In this document: one piece after another, positions 55,420-63,173 of the stretch
Position numbering within the stretch: position 1 is the stretch's first letter
Layout: every line of letters begins with the position of its first letter
From: Methanoplanus limicola DSM 2279
GTDB lineage: Archaea; Halobacteriota; Methanomicrobia; Methanomicrobiales; Methanomicrobiaceae
Reading direction: 5' to 3'
Length of the DNA stretch: 64,000 bases
NCBI RefSeq assembly: GCF_000243255.1
Contig: NZ_CM001436.1
Coordinates: forward strand, 2,588,635-2,652,634
Position numbers and translations under genes: made by a program
The notes under the pieces: generated by a model
Databases searched by the model: none
The model's input: only the letters and a program-made list of their open reading frames with translations
What the model was told of the DNA's origin: nothing

Positions 55420-55911
55420 TTATGACGTAGCCACCCTTCCTCCGGGAGGCATGCCTCCCTGTGGCCCAAGTGCCTCTTCAAGCTCTTCAACAGTAACTCC
55501 AAGCTCTGATGCGGCTGCATTCAGATCAATGTCAGCCCCTCCACCCATGCCGCCAAGTACAGCAATAAGCTGATCCTCTGTCACTCCGAGGGTTTCAGCC
55601 GCTAAAGCTAAGTCCGGCTCAACACGGACATCTCCCGGCATTTCCATCCCTCCCGGAATTCCTGCTTCTGTTCCTGCCCGGTCCACATTCTCAGAGGGCA
55701 TCTCTTCCGGATTTATCTCTTCACCTGTCATTTCAGATCTTGTCACTTCAGGAGCCGGAATGGAAATGGGAGCAGCAGTTATCTCTGCCTGACTCTGTGA
55801 GGTCGTATCTGCTGACTCTGACTGTGATGTGCAGCCGCACGAGAGGAAGCATAATGCCATCAATGATACTGCAAACAGTAAAAATATTTTATTTTTTCTT
55901 TTGATTTCCAT
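55420..55911 (-). CDS. Lipoprotein with acidic, Gly/Met/Pro-rich mature part
   Basis: 163 residues from ATG 55911; the ATG at 55956 would add a 15-residue lead that hampers the signal peptide. Signal segment with lipobox LSCGC, a Ser/Thr/Glu-rich linker, then two repeats of a short helical motif (LALAAETLGVTEDQLIAVLGG near 108 and LNAAASELGVTVEELEEALGP near 134), which resembles a duplicated calcium-independent helix pair. It lies in front of the DUF4956/VTC/CotH genes in the same direction and may be part of their unit as the last gene. Function unknown. Confidence 0.72.
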   Translation of the reverse strand: MEIKRKNKIFLLFAVSLMALCFLSCGCTSQSESADTTSQSQAEITAAPISIPAPEVTRSEMTGEEINPEEMPSENVDRAGTEAGIPGGMEMPGDVRVEPDLALAAETLGVTEDQLIAVLGGMGGGADIDLNAAASELGVTVEELEEALGPQGGMPPGGRVATS

Positions 55912-56014
55912 GTTATTACCACATATAATTATTATTCTTATTCTGCCGCTATGCACTCAGAAAGGATTATAACAGAGATTGTCTGCCCGATTCTGATTAT
56001 CTGTCAGATTCAGA

Positions 56015-56755
56015 TCAATTACCTGAGCCTGATTCATTTACTAAGGTCGTATCCATTTCAGATTTATCACATGCTTTTAACTCCGATCCATCTGTGATTT
56101 CATTATCCGTTCCAGGTTTGTTATCCGGTTTCAAACCGGATTTATCACCTGAATCTGCTTCTGATTTTTCAGCTGAATTTCCGGAATAGAATATCCTGAT
56201 TTCAGCCGCATCACGCAGGAAATCAATCTTTAAGACATCCACATCCAGAATATTCAGACCGGTTCTTTCTTTAAGATCCTCAATCATCTCCGCTTTTTTA
56301 TCGGCTTTTACGAGATCTATCTTCTCATAGAGCACCTCTTTCTGCATAATCTCATTTTTAAATCCCCAGCCGTTTTCAAGAATCCAGATGACGGCTATCA
56401 CTGCCAGGTTTATGACAGCGATTCTGGTGTATTCACCCGATTCAAAGAGCACTGAATTCAGAATCGGAAGGGCAACCATCACAAAGAGATATGTCATCTC
56501 CCTGATGGGAACAGTCTCCGTCCTGTATCTCAGAATGGAGAAGAGAGCAAAAAGCCCAAAGCCCGCACCAATAGAGAGTTCAATGCTTGTGAAGAGGCCC
56601 ATTATAAAATACACTATCACATTGAATGCAAGAAAAGTGAATATGAAATTATGTTCACTCTTCCTGGGGTAATAGATGAATCTGACGATAATGAAAGCAC
56701 TGATGAAATTTATTACAAAACCTGCAATGAGCAGCATAGCTGAGTTTAGCAGCAC
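56015..56755 (-). CDS. DUF4956 membrane protein
   Basis: 246 residues; about four membrane helices (near 3-25, 40-60, 65-80, 100-125), then a cytoplasmic domain (KADKKAEMIEDLKERTGLNILDVDVLKIDFLRD). The RYRTETVPIREMTYLF segment is typical of DUF4956, a family usually found next to VTC-type polyphosphate polymerases and CotH kinases, as here. The C-terminal 40 residues are acidic and Ser/Asp-rich, probably disordered. Overlaps the VTC gene by 10 nt. Confidence 0.88.
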   Translation of the reverse strand: MLLNSAMLLIAGFVINFISAFIIVRFIYYPRKSEHNFIFTFLAFNVIVYFIMGLFTSIELSIGAGFGLFALFSILRYRTETVPIREMTYLFVMVALPILNSVLFESGEYTRIAVINLAVIAVIWILENGWGFKNEIMQKEVLYEKIDLVKADKKAEMIEDLKERTGLNILDVDVLKIDFLRDAAEIRIFYSGNSAEKSEADSGDKSGLKPDNKPGTDNEITDGSELKACDKSEMDTTLVNESGSGN

Positions 56756-57576
56756 AGTGCTTCACCTCCGGAAATCCGGGAGAGGTACATCAGGTTTGGC
56801 TTGAACCGGTTGTGCTTCAGGTGTTTATAGATGAGTGATACCCCGATGCAGTACTTTGAAAAGCTCCTCTTGCGGATACCAAAAGCCTGCATTACAGAGA
56901 GTGCTTTAGAGTAGGAAGCGTTCCTGCTGCTCTTCACTTCAGCGATTACAACTTCAGGCAGTGAAATTTCATCATCAGAATTACTGAAAGTAAGACCAAA
57001 GTCAAAGGTGATTCTCTCATCGTAGTTCTTTGATACAAAAGTTACCCTTGAATATTCTGTTGTCAGAACCGGGTGGAAATCATGATAGTCATATGGAAAG
57101 TTAGACTTCAGGAAGAGATCCTGCTCTTCTTTTGGGAGTATGCCGGATTCACTGGTTTCTATACGCTTCTTTATCGTAACCCCGGTATTCTTCTTCTCCT
57201 TAATCTCCACATAACTCTCTCCTGAAGAGAGATAACGGCGGGTTCTGAGCTTATAGCGGTTCAGCTTCCCGCTGTGGTGCTGGTGATAGGTTATAAAGGA
57301 GTTGTCATCATAATAGACAGTTTCATAACCGCTTACTGTGCAGCCTTCAACATCAAGGAGTCTGTAATCTCCGGACAGTGCAGAGATTATCTCAAGGCAT
57401 TTCTCAAAGGTCATTAGGTATTTTGACTCACGCCTGCTCATGAGACTGGCATCAGATCTCTTCAGTTCATCAAGGGTTATTATTTCATAATTATCTGTTC
57501 CGGATGAAATTTTCCGGATAATATCATCTGCGGTGTTGTTATTTTCATCCGGAATTTTCTGTGCTGTTGGGTTCAT
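56746..57576 (-). CDS. VTC-domain polyphosphate polymerase-like protein
   Basis: 276 residues from ATG 57576; I prefer this start because GGAGAT lies 7 nt upstream, rather than an in-frame start at 57636 inside the CotH gene. The VTC/TTM features are SRRESKYLMTFEKCLEII, a basic strand LNRYKLRTRRYLSSGESYVEIKEKKN, IKKRIE and EVVIAEVKSS. The tunnel-forming basic and acidic residues of the family are thus present. Such proteins make polyphosphate from ATP or bind it; in the family the membrane part is supplied by DUF4956, encoded next to it. Confidence 0.85.
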   Translation of the reverse strand: MNPTAQKIPDENNNTADDIIRKISSGTDNYEIITLDELKRSDASLMSRRESKYLMTFEKCLEIISALSGDYRLLDVEGCTVSGYETVYYDDNSFITYHQHHSGKLNRYKLRTRRYLSSGESYVEIKEKKNTGVTIKKRIETSESGILPKEEQDLFLKSNFPYDYHDFHPVLTTEYSRVTFVSKNYDERITFDFGLTFSNSDDEISLPEVVIAEVKSSRNASYSKALSVMQAFGIRKRSFSKYCIGVSLIYKHLKHNRFKPNLMYLSRISGGEALCC

Positions 57577-57604
57577 ATCTGTATCTCCATATTTTTTGTT
57601 ATTT

Positions 57605-59398
57605 TTATTGGCCGGAGATAAACTCCATGACCGCATTATAGCGGCTGTATGTATGCTCTATCAATTCATTCAGTGATTCAGCGAAGTCTTCCGGACTTTC
57701 AAGATGGGTATAGCCCTCTGTTTCACCATTCTCACCTGTGACGTACGGTTCAATCATCGAATGGTAACGGGTGTATAACTCTTCCATCTTTTCAGGCTCA
57801 AAGGAGTCATTTGCAACCATCTCAAGATAATCCAGATATTTTCCGTAGTAAACCGGATCATCGGCAATGTACCTTATCAGAGGCCAGTTATCCCCGGCAT
57901 CGTCAAGGGACAGTGATAGACTTTTTCCCGTTCCGCCTCTGCCATCTCCCGCTGCCTGACCATTTCCACCCTCATTTCCGGGGAAGAAACCACCCTGCCG
58001 GGGATTTTCAGCAACACTGTCAGCCTGAAATCCGGCCATATTCTCCATGAGAACGGGATTTTCTGCCGGGAGTTCTCCTTCATTTCCGGCCATGCCGTCT
58101 CTCAGGGCGAAATTATTGTCCCAGGGTACCCAGGTTATTCTGCCGTCTGAAGGGTCTGTATAGAGGTAGAAATTCCGGCAGTTTCCGCCGTATGTATCCC
58201 AGTTCTGGATGACTGTATTTGTTGCCAGCCATCTGAGGAATTCATCAACATTAAGGACAGATTCAAGATCTTCCCTCCACTGTTGCGGATCTTTGGTTCT
58301 GAGATCAGAGTTGAGGATTTCATACAGTGATTCTACATCAGTCCAGTCTGCCTCATCCTCATTTGTCTTCTTCTCAAAGGCTTCTGTATCAAATGTGCCT
58401 TCTGCGAATGTTGCCCCGTCGCCCTGCGGTTTGTAAACATTTCCGGAGTCGTCTTCAAACTGTGTCTCTGTTACAGTGTCTTCGATACTTTCGACCATTG
58501 TGTAGAGGCCGAAATATACCGGACCTTCACCGTAATCGACATATACCCTGTAAAATGCTGTGTACGGTGCAGGGACACCCGAATCACGGAATATTGAAGG
58601 CACTATCATATCACGCATCAGCGAATCATCACCATAGCCGCTCTGAAGATTTAATTCATCAAAGCCGTAGAATCTCTGGTTTTTTATCGCCGGATTTTCA
58701 TCCTCGAACTTATCGAAGTTAAGCTTAAATGAGATCTTGTTATTTCCTTCGCTCCATGAACTTCTAAGCGTCATCTGCCCCTTAAAGCGGATACCAACAT
58801 CCTCCCATTCAAGCCCTTCAAATGTGACATCTGACCGGACATATACGGGGGTTGCCTCATCTATCATTCCATCCGGGCCGCCCTCCGGCATACCGCCGTT
58901 TTGCCGGTCCGCAGGATCTCCGGGATTTACCATTTCGGAACCGTGGTTTTTCGCACTGAAATCCTCAGGGATATTTCCGGCACCGAAGTTTCCATCTCCG
59001 TTATTTCCGCCGGGCATGCTCTTTGAATCTGAATTCCCGAATTCACCGTATATTTCAGTCATATTGTCAAGCATCTCCTGCCAGTTTTCAGGAGATATTG
59101 TGATATTTATGACCTGGACCTCATCGTCCGGAAATACAACTGAGTAATCAGGATCTGCCTTATTGCCATGTGAGGGGTCATCTTTCTCCCATGACGGTTC
59201 TGTGGATGTTAATGAAGAGTCTGTCAGGCCTGAATCCGGTGATGCTATATCGCCCTCATTTCCTGCACCAATACAGCCACAACTAAAGATTAACACCGTA
59301 AATGCAAAAATGACCGATATTTTTTTGCCGGAAAAAATATTCAGTCTCAGCTTCTCTTTTCCTTTAATATTCTTAGTATTATCAGCTGTCTTCACCAC
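57605..59398 (-). CDS. CotH-type atypical protein kinase, lipid-anchored
   Basis: 597 residues. N-terminal signal segment and lipobox FSCGC place the enzyme outside the cell. The CotH domain spans about 75-585; VRSDVTFEGLEWEDVGIRFKGQM and SLMRDMIVPSIFRDSGVPAPYTAFYRVYVDYG represent the N-lobe, NWDTYGGNCRNFYLYTDPSDG and WVPWDNNFALRDG carry the catalytic and metal Asp/Asn. The residues 130-195 and 420-465 are Gly/Asn-rich and Met-rich inserts. CotH kinases phosphorylate secreted proteins in Bacillus spores; a secreted substrate here is unknown. First gene of the CotH-VTC-DUF4956 unit. Confidence 0.87.
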   Translation of the reverse strand: MVKTADNTKNIKGKEKLRLNIFSGKKISVIFAFTVLIFSCGCIGAGNEGDIASPDSGLTDSSLTSTEPSWEKDDPSHGNKADPDYSVVFPDDEVQVINITISPENWQEMLDNMTEIYGEFGNSDSKSMPGGNNGDGNFGAGNIPEDFSAKNHGSEMVNPGDPADRQNGGMPEGGPDGMIDEATPVYVRSDVTFEGLEWEDVGIRFKGQMTLRSSWSEGNNKISFKLNFDKFEDENPAIKNQRFYGFDELNLQSGYGDDSLMRDMIVPSIFRDSGVPAPYTAFYRVYVDYGEGPVYFGLYTMVESIEDTVTETQFEDDSGNVYKPQGDGATFAEGTFDTEAFEKKTNEDEADWTDVESLYEILNSDLRTKDPQQWREDLESVLNVDEFLRWLATNTVIQNWDTYGGNCRNFYLYTDPSDGRITWVPWDNNFALRDGMAGNEGELPAENPVLMENMAGFQADSVAENPRQGGFFPGNEGGNGQAAGDGRGGTGKSLSLSLDDAGDNWPLIRYIADDPVYYGKYLDYLEMVANDSFEPEKMEELYTRYHSMIEPYVTGENGETEGYTHLESPEDFAESLNELIEHTYSRYNAVMEFISGQ

Positions 59399-59533
59399 AA
59401 TGTACAGTAAGTTTTACATTATGTTATAAATATGATACACATAGTGGCGGTTAAATGTGGTGCTGATATGATTATCAGCCCTGCATCATGAAAATCAGAT
59501 CAGACGGTAAACAGGTACCGGAAAATTATAATA

Positions 59534-59563
59534 CTAATCACGATTAGTACTAATCATGATTAG
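59534..59563. promoter_or_regulatory. Two tandem 14-bp palindromes over the ATPase start codon
   Basis: CTAATCACGATTAG (59534-59547) and the perfect palindrome CTAATCATGATTAG (59550-59563) lie 16 bp apart, the second across the ATG at 59556. Binding of a dimeric repressor here would block both transcription and translation. The same block is retained in the relic at 49.2 kb, supporting its role as a fixed element of this gene. Confidence 0.5.
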
Positions 59564-60941
59564 GGATTTTATTGATCGTGAAGAAGAGAGGGAGGTTCTG
59601 AAGAAGGAATGGAATTCAGATGGCGCCCGTCTCATAATAATCTATGGCAGGAGGCGTGTTGGAAAAACAAGGCTTGTAAACGAATTCATAAAAGGCAAAG
59701 AGGGTATAATGTTCTTTGCCGAAGATGTCACAGTTCAGATTCAGATTAACGGCCTCAAAGCCGAAATTGCCGGATATTTAAACGATGAACTCCTGCAGGG
59801 CCTGACAATAAAATCATGGACTGAGTTATTCACATATATTCTGAAAAATCCGCCTGAGAAGAGATCATACCTGATAATAGATGAATTCACATACCTGATA
59901 AAAAGCGATAAAAGTATTCTTTCAGCAATCCAGAAGGCGTGGGACAGGGGACTTTCAGATTCAAACTGGTGCATCATTCTCTCCGGATCCCTGCTAAACC
60001 TGATGAGTGAATATGCTCTCTCCTATACCTCACCGTTATATGGCAGAAGAACAAGAGATATGCTCTTAAAACCTCTTGAATTTAAAGACGCAAAACTATT
60101 TCTCAGCCAGAATGAAAAAGACAGCTTAAAAACCTATTTCACAACCGGAGGAGTGCCTGAATATCTGCAAAAGGCATCAGAATATGGGACATTTGAAGAA
60201 TTTGTGAGAAATGAATTTTTCTCAAACTTCGGTTACTTCTATCGTGAGCCTTATTTCCTCCTGTCACAGGAATTCCGGGAATTAAAGACCTACCAGGGAA
60301 TACTGTCAGCCATTGCAGAAGGCAGGACAAAACCTTCTGAGATTGCAGTAAACTGCGGAATTGATACCAGAAAGATATATCCATACCTCGAAGGACTGAT
60401 AAGGCTTGGATTTATCGAAAAAGAGACACCATTCTTAAGCAGCCAAAAATCCGGGATATACATAATCAAAGATTCTGTTATTGATTTCTGGTACAGTTTT
60501 GTAAGCACGAACAGAAGTGAGATTGAGAGAGGATGTTACACGAATACTGACTTTAACAAATATTTCGGAAAGAAATTTGAGTCTTTTGTCAGAAATGAGA
60601 TTGCACCGGCTATATTTCCCAAAGCCAGAACCGGCAGATGGTGGCATAAAGGAGAGGAAATTGATCTGATTGCAGTAGATGATAATGCAAAGATGATAGT
60701 ATTTGCAGAAGTAAAATACGGAACAAAATCGGCATCCGATGCCTTAAAAATACTTAAAAAACTTGAGAAGAAATCAGAATACGTCAATAACAGCACAAAA
60801 AACAATGAGGATTACATACAGAAATATGCGTTGTTTGCCGGAGAAATCACTGATAAAGATAAAATTATGGACAGAGATAAAACCAAAGGGGATAATTATC
60901 TGGTTTATGATCTTGACGATATGCTGAAATATCTGATGTGA
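59556..60941 (+). CDS. Archaeal AAA+ ATPase with DUF234 nuclease-like C-terminus
   Basis: 461 residues. Walker A GRRRVGKT near 32-39, Walker B YLIIDEFTYL near 110, sensor region IILSGSLLNLM, then a winged helix (about 255-300) and the DUF234 end FVRNEIAPAIF, WHKGEEIDLIAVDD, VFAEVKYG, which looks like a PD-(D/E)xK nuclease fold with D, E and K in place. The family is spread by lateral transfer in archaea and its role is unknown, with defence or mobile-element maintenance among ideas. The palindromes at its start suggest tight control. Confidence 0.92.
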   Translation: MIRDFIDREEEREVLKKEWNSDGARLIIIYGRRRVGKTRLVNEFIKGKEGIMFFAEDVTVQIQINGLKAEIAGYLNDELLQGLTIKSWTELFTYILKNPPEKRSYLIIDEFTYLIKSDKSILSAIQKAWDRGLSDSNWCIILSGSLLNLMSEYALSYTSPLYGRRTRDMLLKPLEFKDAKLFLSQNEKDSLKTYFTTGGVPEYLQKASEYGTFEEFVRNEFFSNFGYFYREPYFLLSQEFRELKTYQGILSAIAEGRTKPSEIAVNCGIDTRKIYPYLEGLIRLGFIEKETPFLSSQKSGIYIIKDSVIDFWYSFVSTNRSEIERGCYTNTDFNKYFGKKFESFVRNEIAPAIFPKARTGRWWHKGEEIDLIAVDDNAKMIVFAEVKYGTKSASDALKILKKLEKKSEYVNNSTKNNEDYIQKYALFAGEITDKDKIMDRDKTKGDNYLVYDLDDMLKYLM

Positions 60942-61035
60942 TAAATAATTTCATATGCTACTCTGAGAAATGATGAAATATCTGGTATGACAATTATGAA
61001 TCCTGTAAATTTTGTAATGGAATGTGAGGATTAAA

Positions 61036-61243
61036 ATGAAAACAGATTCTGAAATTAAAATTTCCGGTCTTGAAATACTAAACCAGCATCAAGGCAATGG
61101 TCGAAGCTGAACGATTTATCGCTCTTATTCAAAGGGATAAATTTGATTATACAAAATGGCGGGAATCCCTCTTTGAAGATTTAAGCGGAGAAGAGATAAG
61201 CAGAAGGGCAATGGAGCATCAGAAGCATCTTAAAGAGGAATAA
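61036..61243 (+). pseudogene. Degraded VEAERF-type short gene, copy B (frameshift)
   Basis: ATG 61036 reads MKTDSEIKISGLEILNQHQ, then a 1-nt frame change; from ATG 61097 a 48-residue frame runs MVEAERFIALIQRDKFDYTKWRESLF to TAA 61243. The second part fits the family consensus well, so the product could still be made from ATG 61097, but the conserved lead is in another frame. Homologous to copy A at 48951. Confidence 0.7.
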
Positions 61244-61337
61244 GACCTGAAAATGTAACCAGGGGGTTCATGGATGACTTTTTAAAACTGATCATCCCAG
61301 ATTAATTCAGCCATATTATAAGAGCAAAAAGAGTTTT

Positions 61338-61508
61338 TTATTCAAATAAATCATCTACTGAACCCGATGTAACATTCCCTGATTCATAGTTTGCAACAGC
61401 TTCTTCAGCTCGCCTTTTTATCTTCTCTCTTTTTGATTCTGCAAGTCTCTTCCTTTTAACCTGCAAGGAGAACTGCATTTCCCTCCGGAAAAGATGCTTT
61501 CTAATCAT
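61338..61508 (-). CDS. 56-residue charged protein, function unknown
   Basis: MIRKHLFRREMQFSLQVKRKRL, a highly basic helix-like half, followed by an acidic C-terminus ending in SVDDLFE. AGAGGA lies about 10 nt before the ATG at 61508. Its start overlaps a larger open frame upstream that looks like the C-terminal remnant of another gene, so it could have been the second gene of a two-gene unit (antitoxin-like or DNA-binding). Not recognised. Confidence 0.4.
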   Translation of the reverse strand: MIRKHLFRREMQFSLQVKRKRLAESKREKIKRRAEEAVANYESGNVTSGSVDDLFE

Positions 61509-61509
61509 T

Positions 61510-61695
61510 TCATTGTTCCTCTTCTATTCTTTCAGTCATGTAGTTATTATAAAATATTCCTTCAGGAAAGACATTCACCCCTATTCGCAGATCAAAAAAC
61601 ACATTATTTAAGAGCGCCAGAAAAATGTGGTGGTGAAATAATTTAAAAAATACAAAATATCTGAAGTTTAAGGCTGATATCTGGCAAATAGAGAA
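61510..61695 (-). pseudogene. C-terminal remnant of an unidentified gene
   Basis: A frame without a start codon in its first half reads ...LALLNNVFFDLRIGVNVFPEG and IFYNNYMTERIEEEQ to a TGA at 61510. The composition is protein-like near the end, while the beginning (FHHHIF) looks like non-coding DNA. Probably the end of a lost gene upstream of the 56-residue protein gene. Confidence 0.3.
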
Positions 61696-61786
61696 CTAAA
61701 AATAATATATAGACTATCATTAAGCATGACCACAACAAAAGATATTTTGCCAGATGAAGTATTTAAATACCCACACAATTTGATGA

Positions 61787-62002
61787 AAAGCCGAAAAAGA
61801 GAACTACATATCAATTCATCAGAATGGTGATCTCAATAACAATGGCATCATAGACATCGGTGATGTGTCAAGGGTTGCCTATATGGTTGCCGGAAAAATA
61901 CCTGAGAACCTGGAAGCAGATTTCAATGGAAACGGAGTTGTTGATATTGGAGATGCCTCAAAGATTGCTTACTATTTCATAGGCAATGTTGACGAACTGT
62001 AA
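61787..62002 (+). pseudogene. Orphan dockerin type I domain, 5' part missing
   Basis: Frame open from 61787 to TAA 62002. From 61820 it reads QNGDLNNNGIIDIGDVSRV and, after a linker, ADFNGNGVVDIGDASKIAYYF: two Ca-binding dockerin repeats (DxNxxGxxDxxD). No start, signal or catalytic part; the upstream bases are unrelated. It is the C-terminus of a secreted protein that has otherwise been lost. Confidence 0.7.
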
Positions 62003-62106
62003 GTAATATCAATTCCCACAAATAACAAAATTGACCAACAATCACCCTTTTTAAGTAGTCCTGTTAATTGGAGCATGATAATACCAGTTGCAACCTCACC
62101 AAAAAA

Positions 62107-62125
62107 TTATATATACATATATAAT
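62107..62125 (+). promoter_or_regulatory. TATA box of the toxin-antitoxin operon, leaderless start
   Basis: TTATATATACATATATAAT lies about 25 nt before the ATG at 62138, placing the transcription start almost at the start codon. This supports 62138 rather than an upstream ATG at 62075 as the translation start. Confidence 0.6.
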
Positions 62126-62137
62126 CAAATACCAATT

Positions 62138-62413
62138 ATGACTACTACTGCAAACAGGGCTGATCACTCCCCAAGACTTGATACAATCCTAATGGTCGAA
62201 GAATTCATTAAAGAAAACAGCGGAGAATACAAAAAAACTGAGCTATGGAACAATCTCCCTAAAAAAATGATGTATCAGACATTTATGAAAATTATTGATT
62301 ATCTAATATCATCCAACAAAATCGGAGCAGATGCAGAAGGATATATTATCTGGATATACAACCCGGAACTTTATAAAAAATATGCTGCACGTGAGGATCT
62401 AAGGATAAGATGA
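62138..62413 (+). CDS. Antitoxin-like partner of the RelE-like toxin
   Basis: 91 residues (MTTTANRADHSPRL...). A short helical/winged-helix protein: LDTILMVEEFIKENSGEYKKTELWNNLPKKMMYQTFMKIIDYLISSNKIGADAEGYIIW looks like a winged helix for DNA binding. Overlap of 4 nt with the toxin gene (ATGA) indicates translational coupling. By position and size it is the antitoxin; the family is one seen repeatedly in front of archaeal RelE-like toxins, but I cannot name it with certainty. Confidence 0.72.
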   Translation: MTTTANRADHSPRLDTILMVEEFIKENSGEYKKTELWNNLPKKMMYQTFMKIIDYLISSNKIGADAEGYIIWIYNPELYKKYAAREDLRIR

Positions 62414-62754
62414 AGTGCAGAATTACTTTCTGTGATGATGAACTTAAAAAGCAGTGGGATTCACTTAATACTTCTAAAAAACATTCAGACATTCAACTCT
62501 TAAAAGAATTAAACAGTGCATTCGATAAAATTGAACATAATCCATTTTGTGGGAAGAGAATACAAAAAAAACTAATTCCAAAAAGTTTTCAGAAAAAATA
62601 CGGCCCATTGGACAACCTTCTGAAGTACAACCTTTCATCTTCCTGGCGGTTATGCTACTATATTACATCTGATGATAACGGAGCAATATCAGTGATTGTC
62701 AAATGGATGGATCATAAAGAATATGACAGAACCTTTGGTTATCACTCATCATGA
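62410..62754 (+). CDS. RelE/ParE-superfamily toxin
   Basis: 114 residues. MKCRITFCDDELKKQWDSL, LLKELNSAFDKIEHNPFCGKRIQKKLIPKSF and a beta-rich end LSSSWRLCYYITSDDNGAISVIVKWMDHKEYDRTFGYH follow the RelE fold, with the basic/aromatic end (R..Y..D) typical of ribosome-dependent mRNA interferases. It is likely neutralised by the upstream product. Confidence 0.8.
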   Translation: MKCRITFCDDELKKQWDSLNTSKKHSDIQLLKELNSAFDKIEHNPFCGKRIQKKLIPKSFQKKYGPLDNLLKYNLSSSWRLCYYITSDDNGAISVIVKWMDHKEYDRTFGYHSS

Positions 62755-62769
62755 AACCAATTTCTGATA

Positions 62770-62841
62770 TGGACCTGGCGGGATTTGAACCCGCGGCCTT
62801 TACGATGCGAACGTAACGATCTACCCCTGATCTACAGGCCC
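62770..62841 (-). tRNA. tRNA-Ala (anticodon CGC)
   Basis: 72 nt on the minus strand: acceptor GGGCCTG pairs with CAGGTCC (one G-T), D-arm GATC-AGGGGTA-GATC, anticodon stem TTACG/CGTAA with loop TTCGCAT (anticodon CGC, reading GCG), T-arm GCGGG-TTCAAAT-CCCGC, discriminator A. No CCA is encoded. No intron. Confidence 0.92.
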
Positions 62842-63173
62842 TGACCAGCAATCCCCCGATAATTGTCAGGCAATTATTGTATGATCTGCATTAATTAAAA
62901 CATGCCGGAATTATACAGGTTAATTATTTCAGGTAATTATTCAGGTAATAATTTTGGGCGATAGTCCCCGAACAACAAACCCCACCATCAGAATGCCCGG
63001 TAAAAGGCGTCAAAAAAATATTTCCCGGCCATATTTCAATACAGAAATACGGCAACATCAGATTAAATTCTCAGATAACGAACAGATATCAACCGGAGAT
63101 CGATCATAGATTTTCCGGATAACAATCAGAGATCAACCGGAAATATAAGATATCAAGAAATTCCTGTGAAAAA
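62842..63173. other. Non-coding stretch between tRNA and TFB
   Basis: 332 nt with several short GATCAACCGGA-type direct repeats (around 63091 and 63130) but no gene that I can support. Confidence 0.5.
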
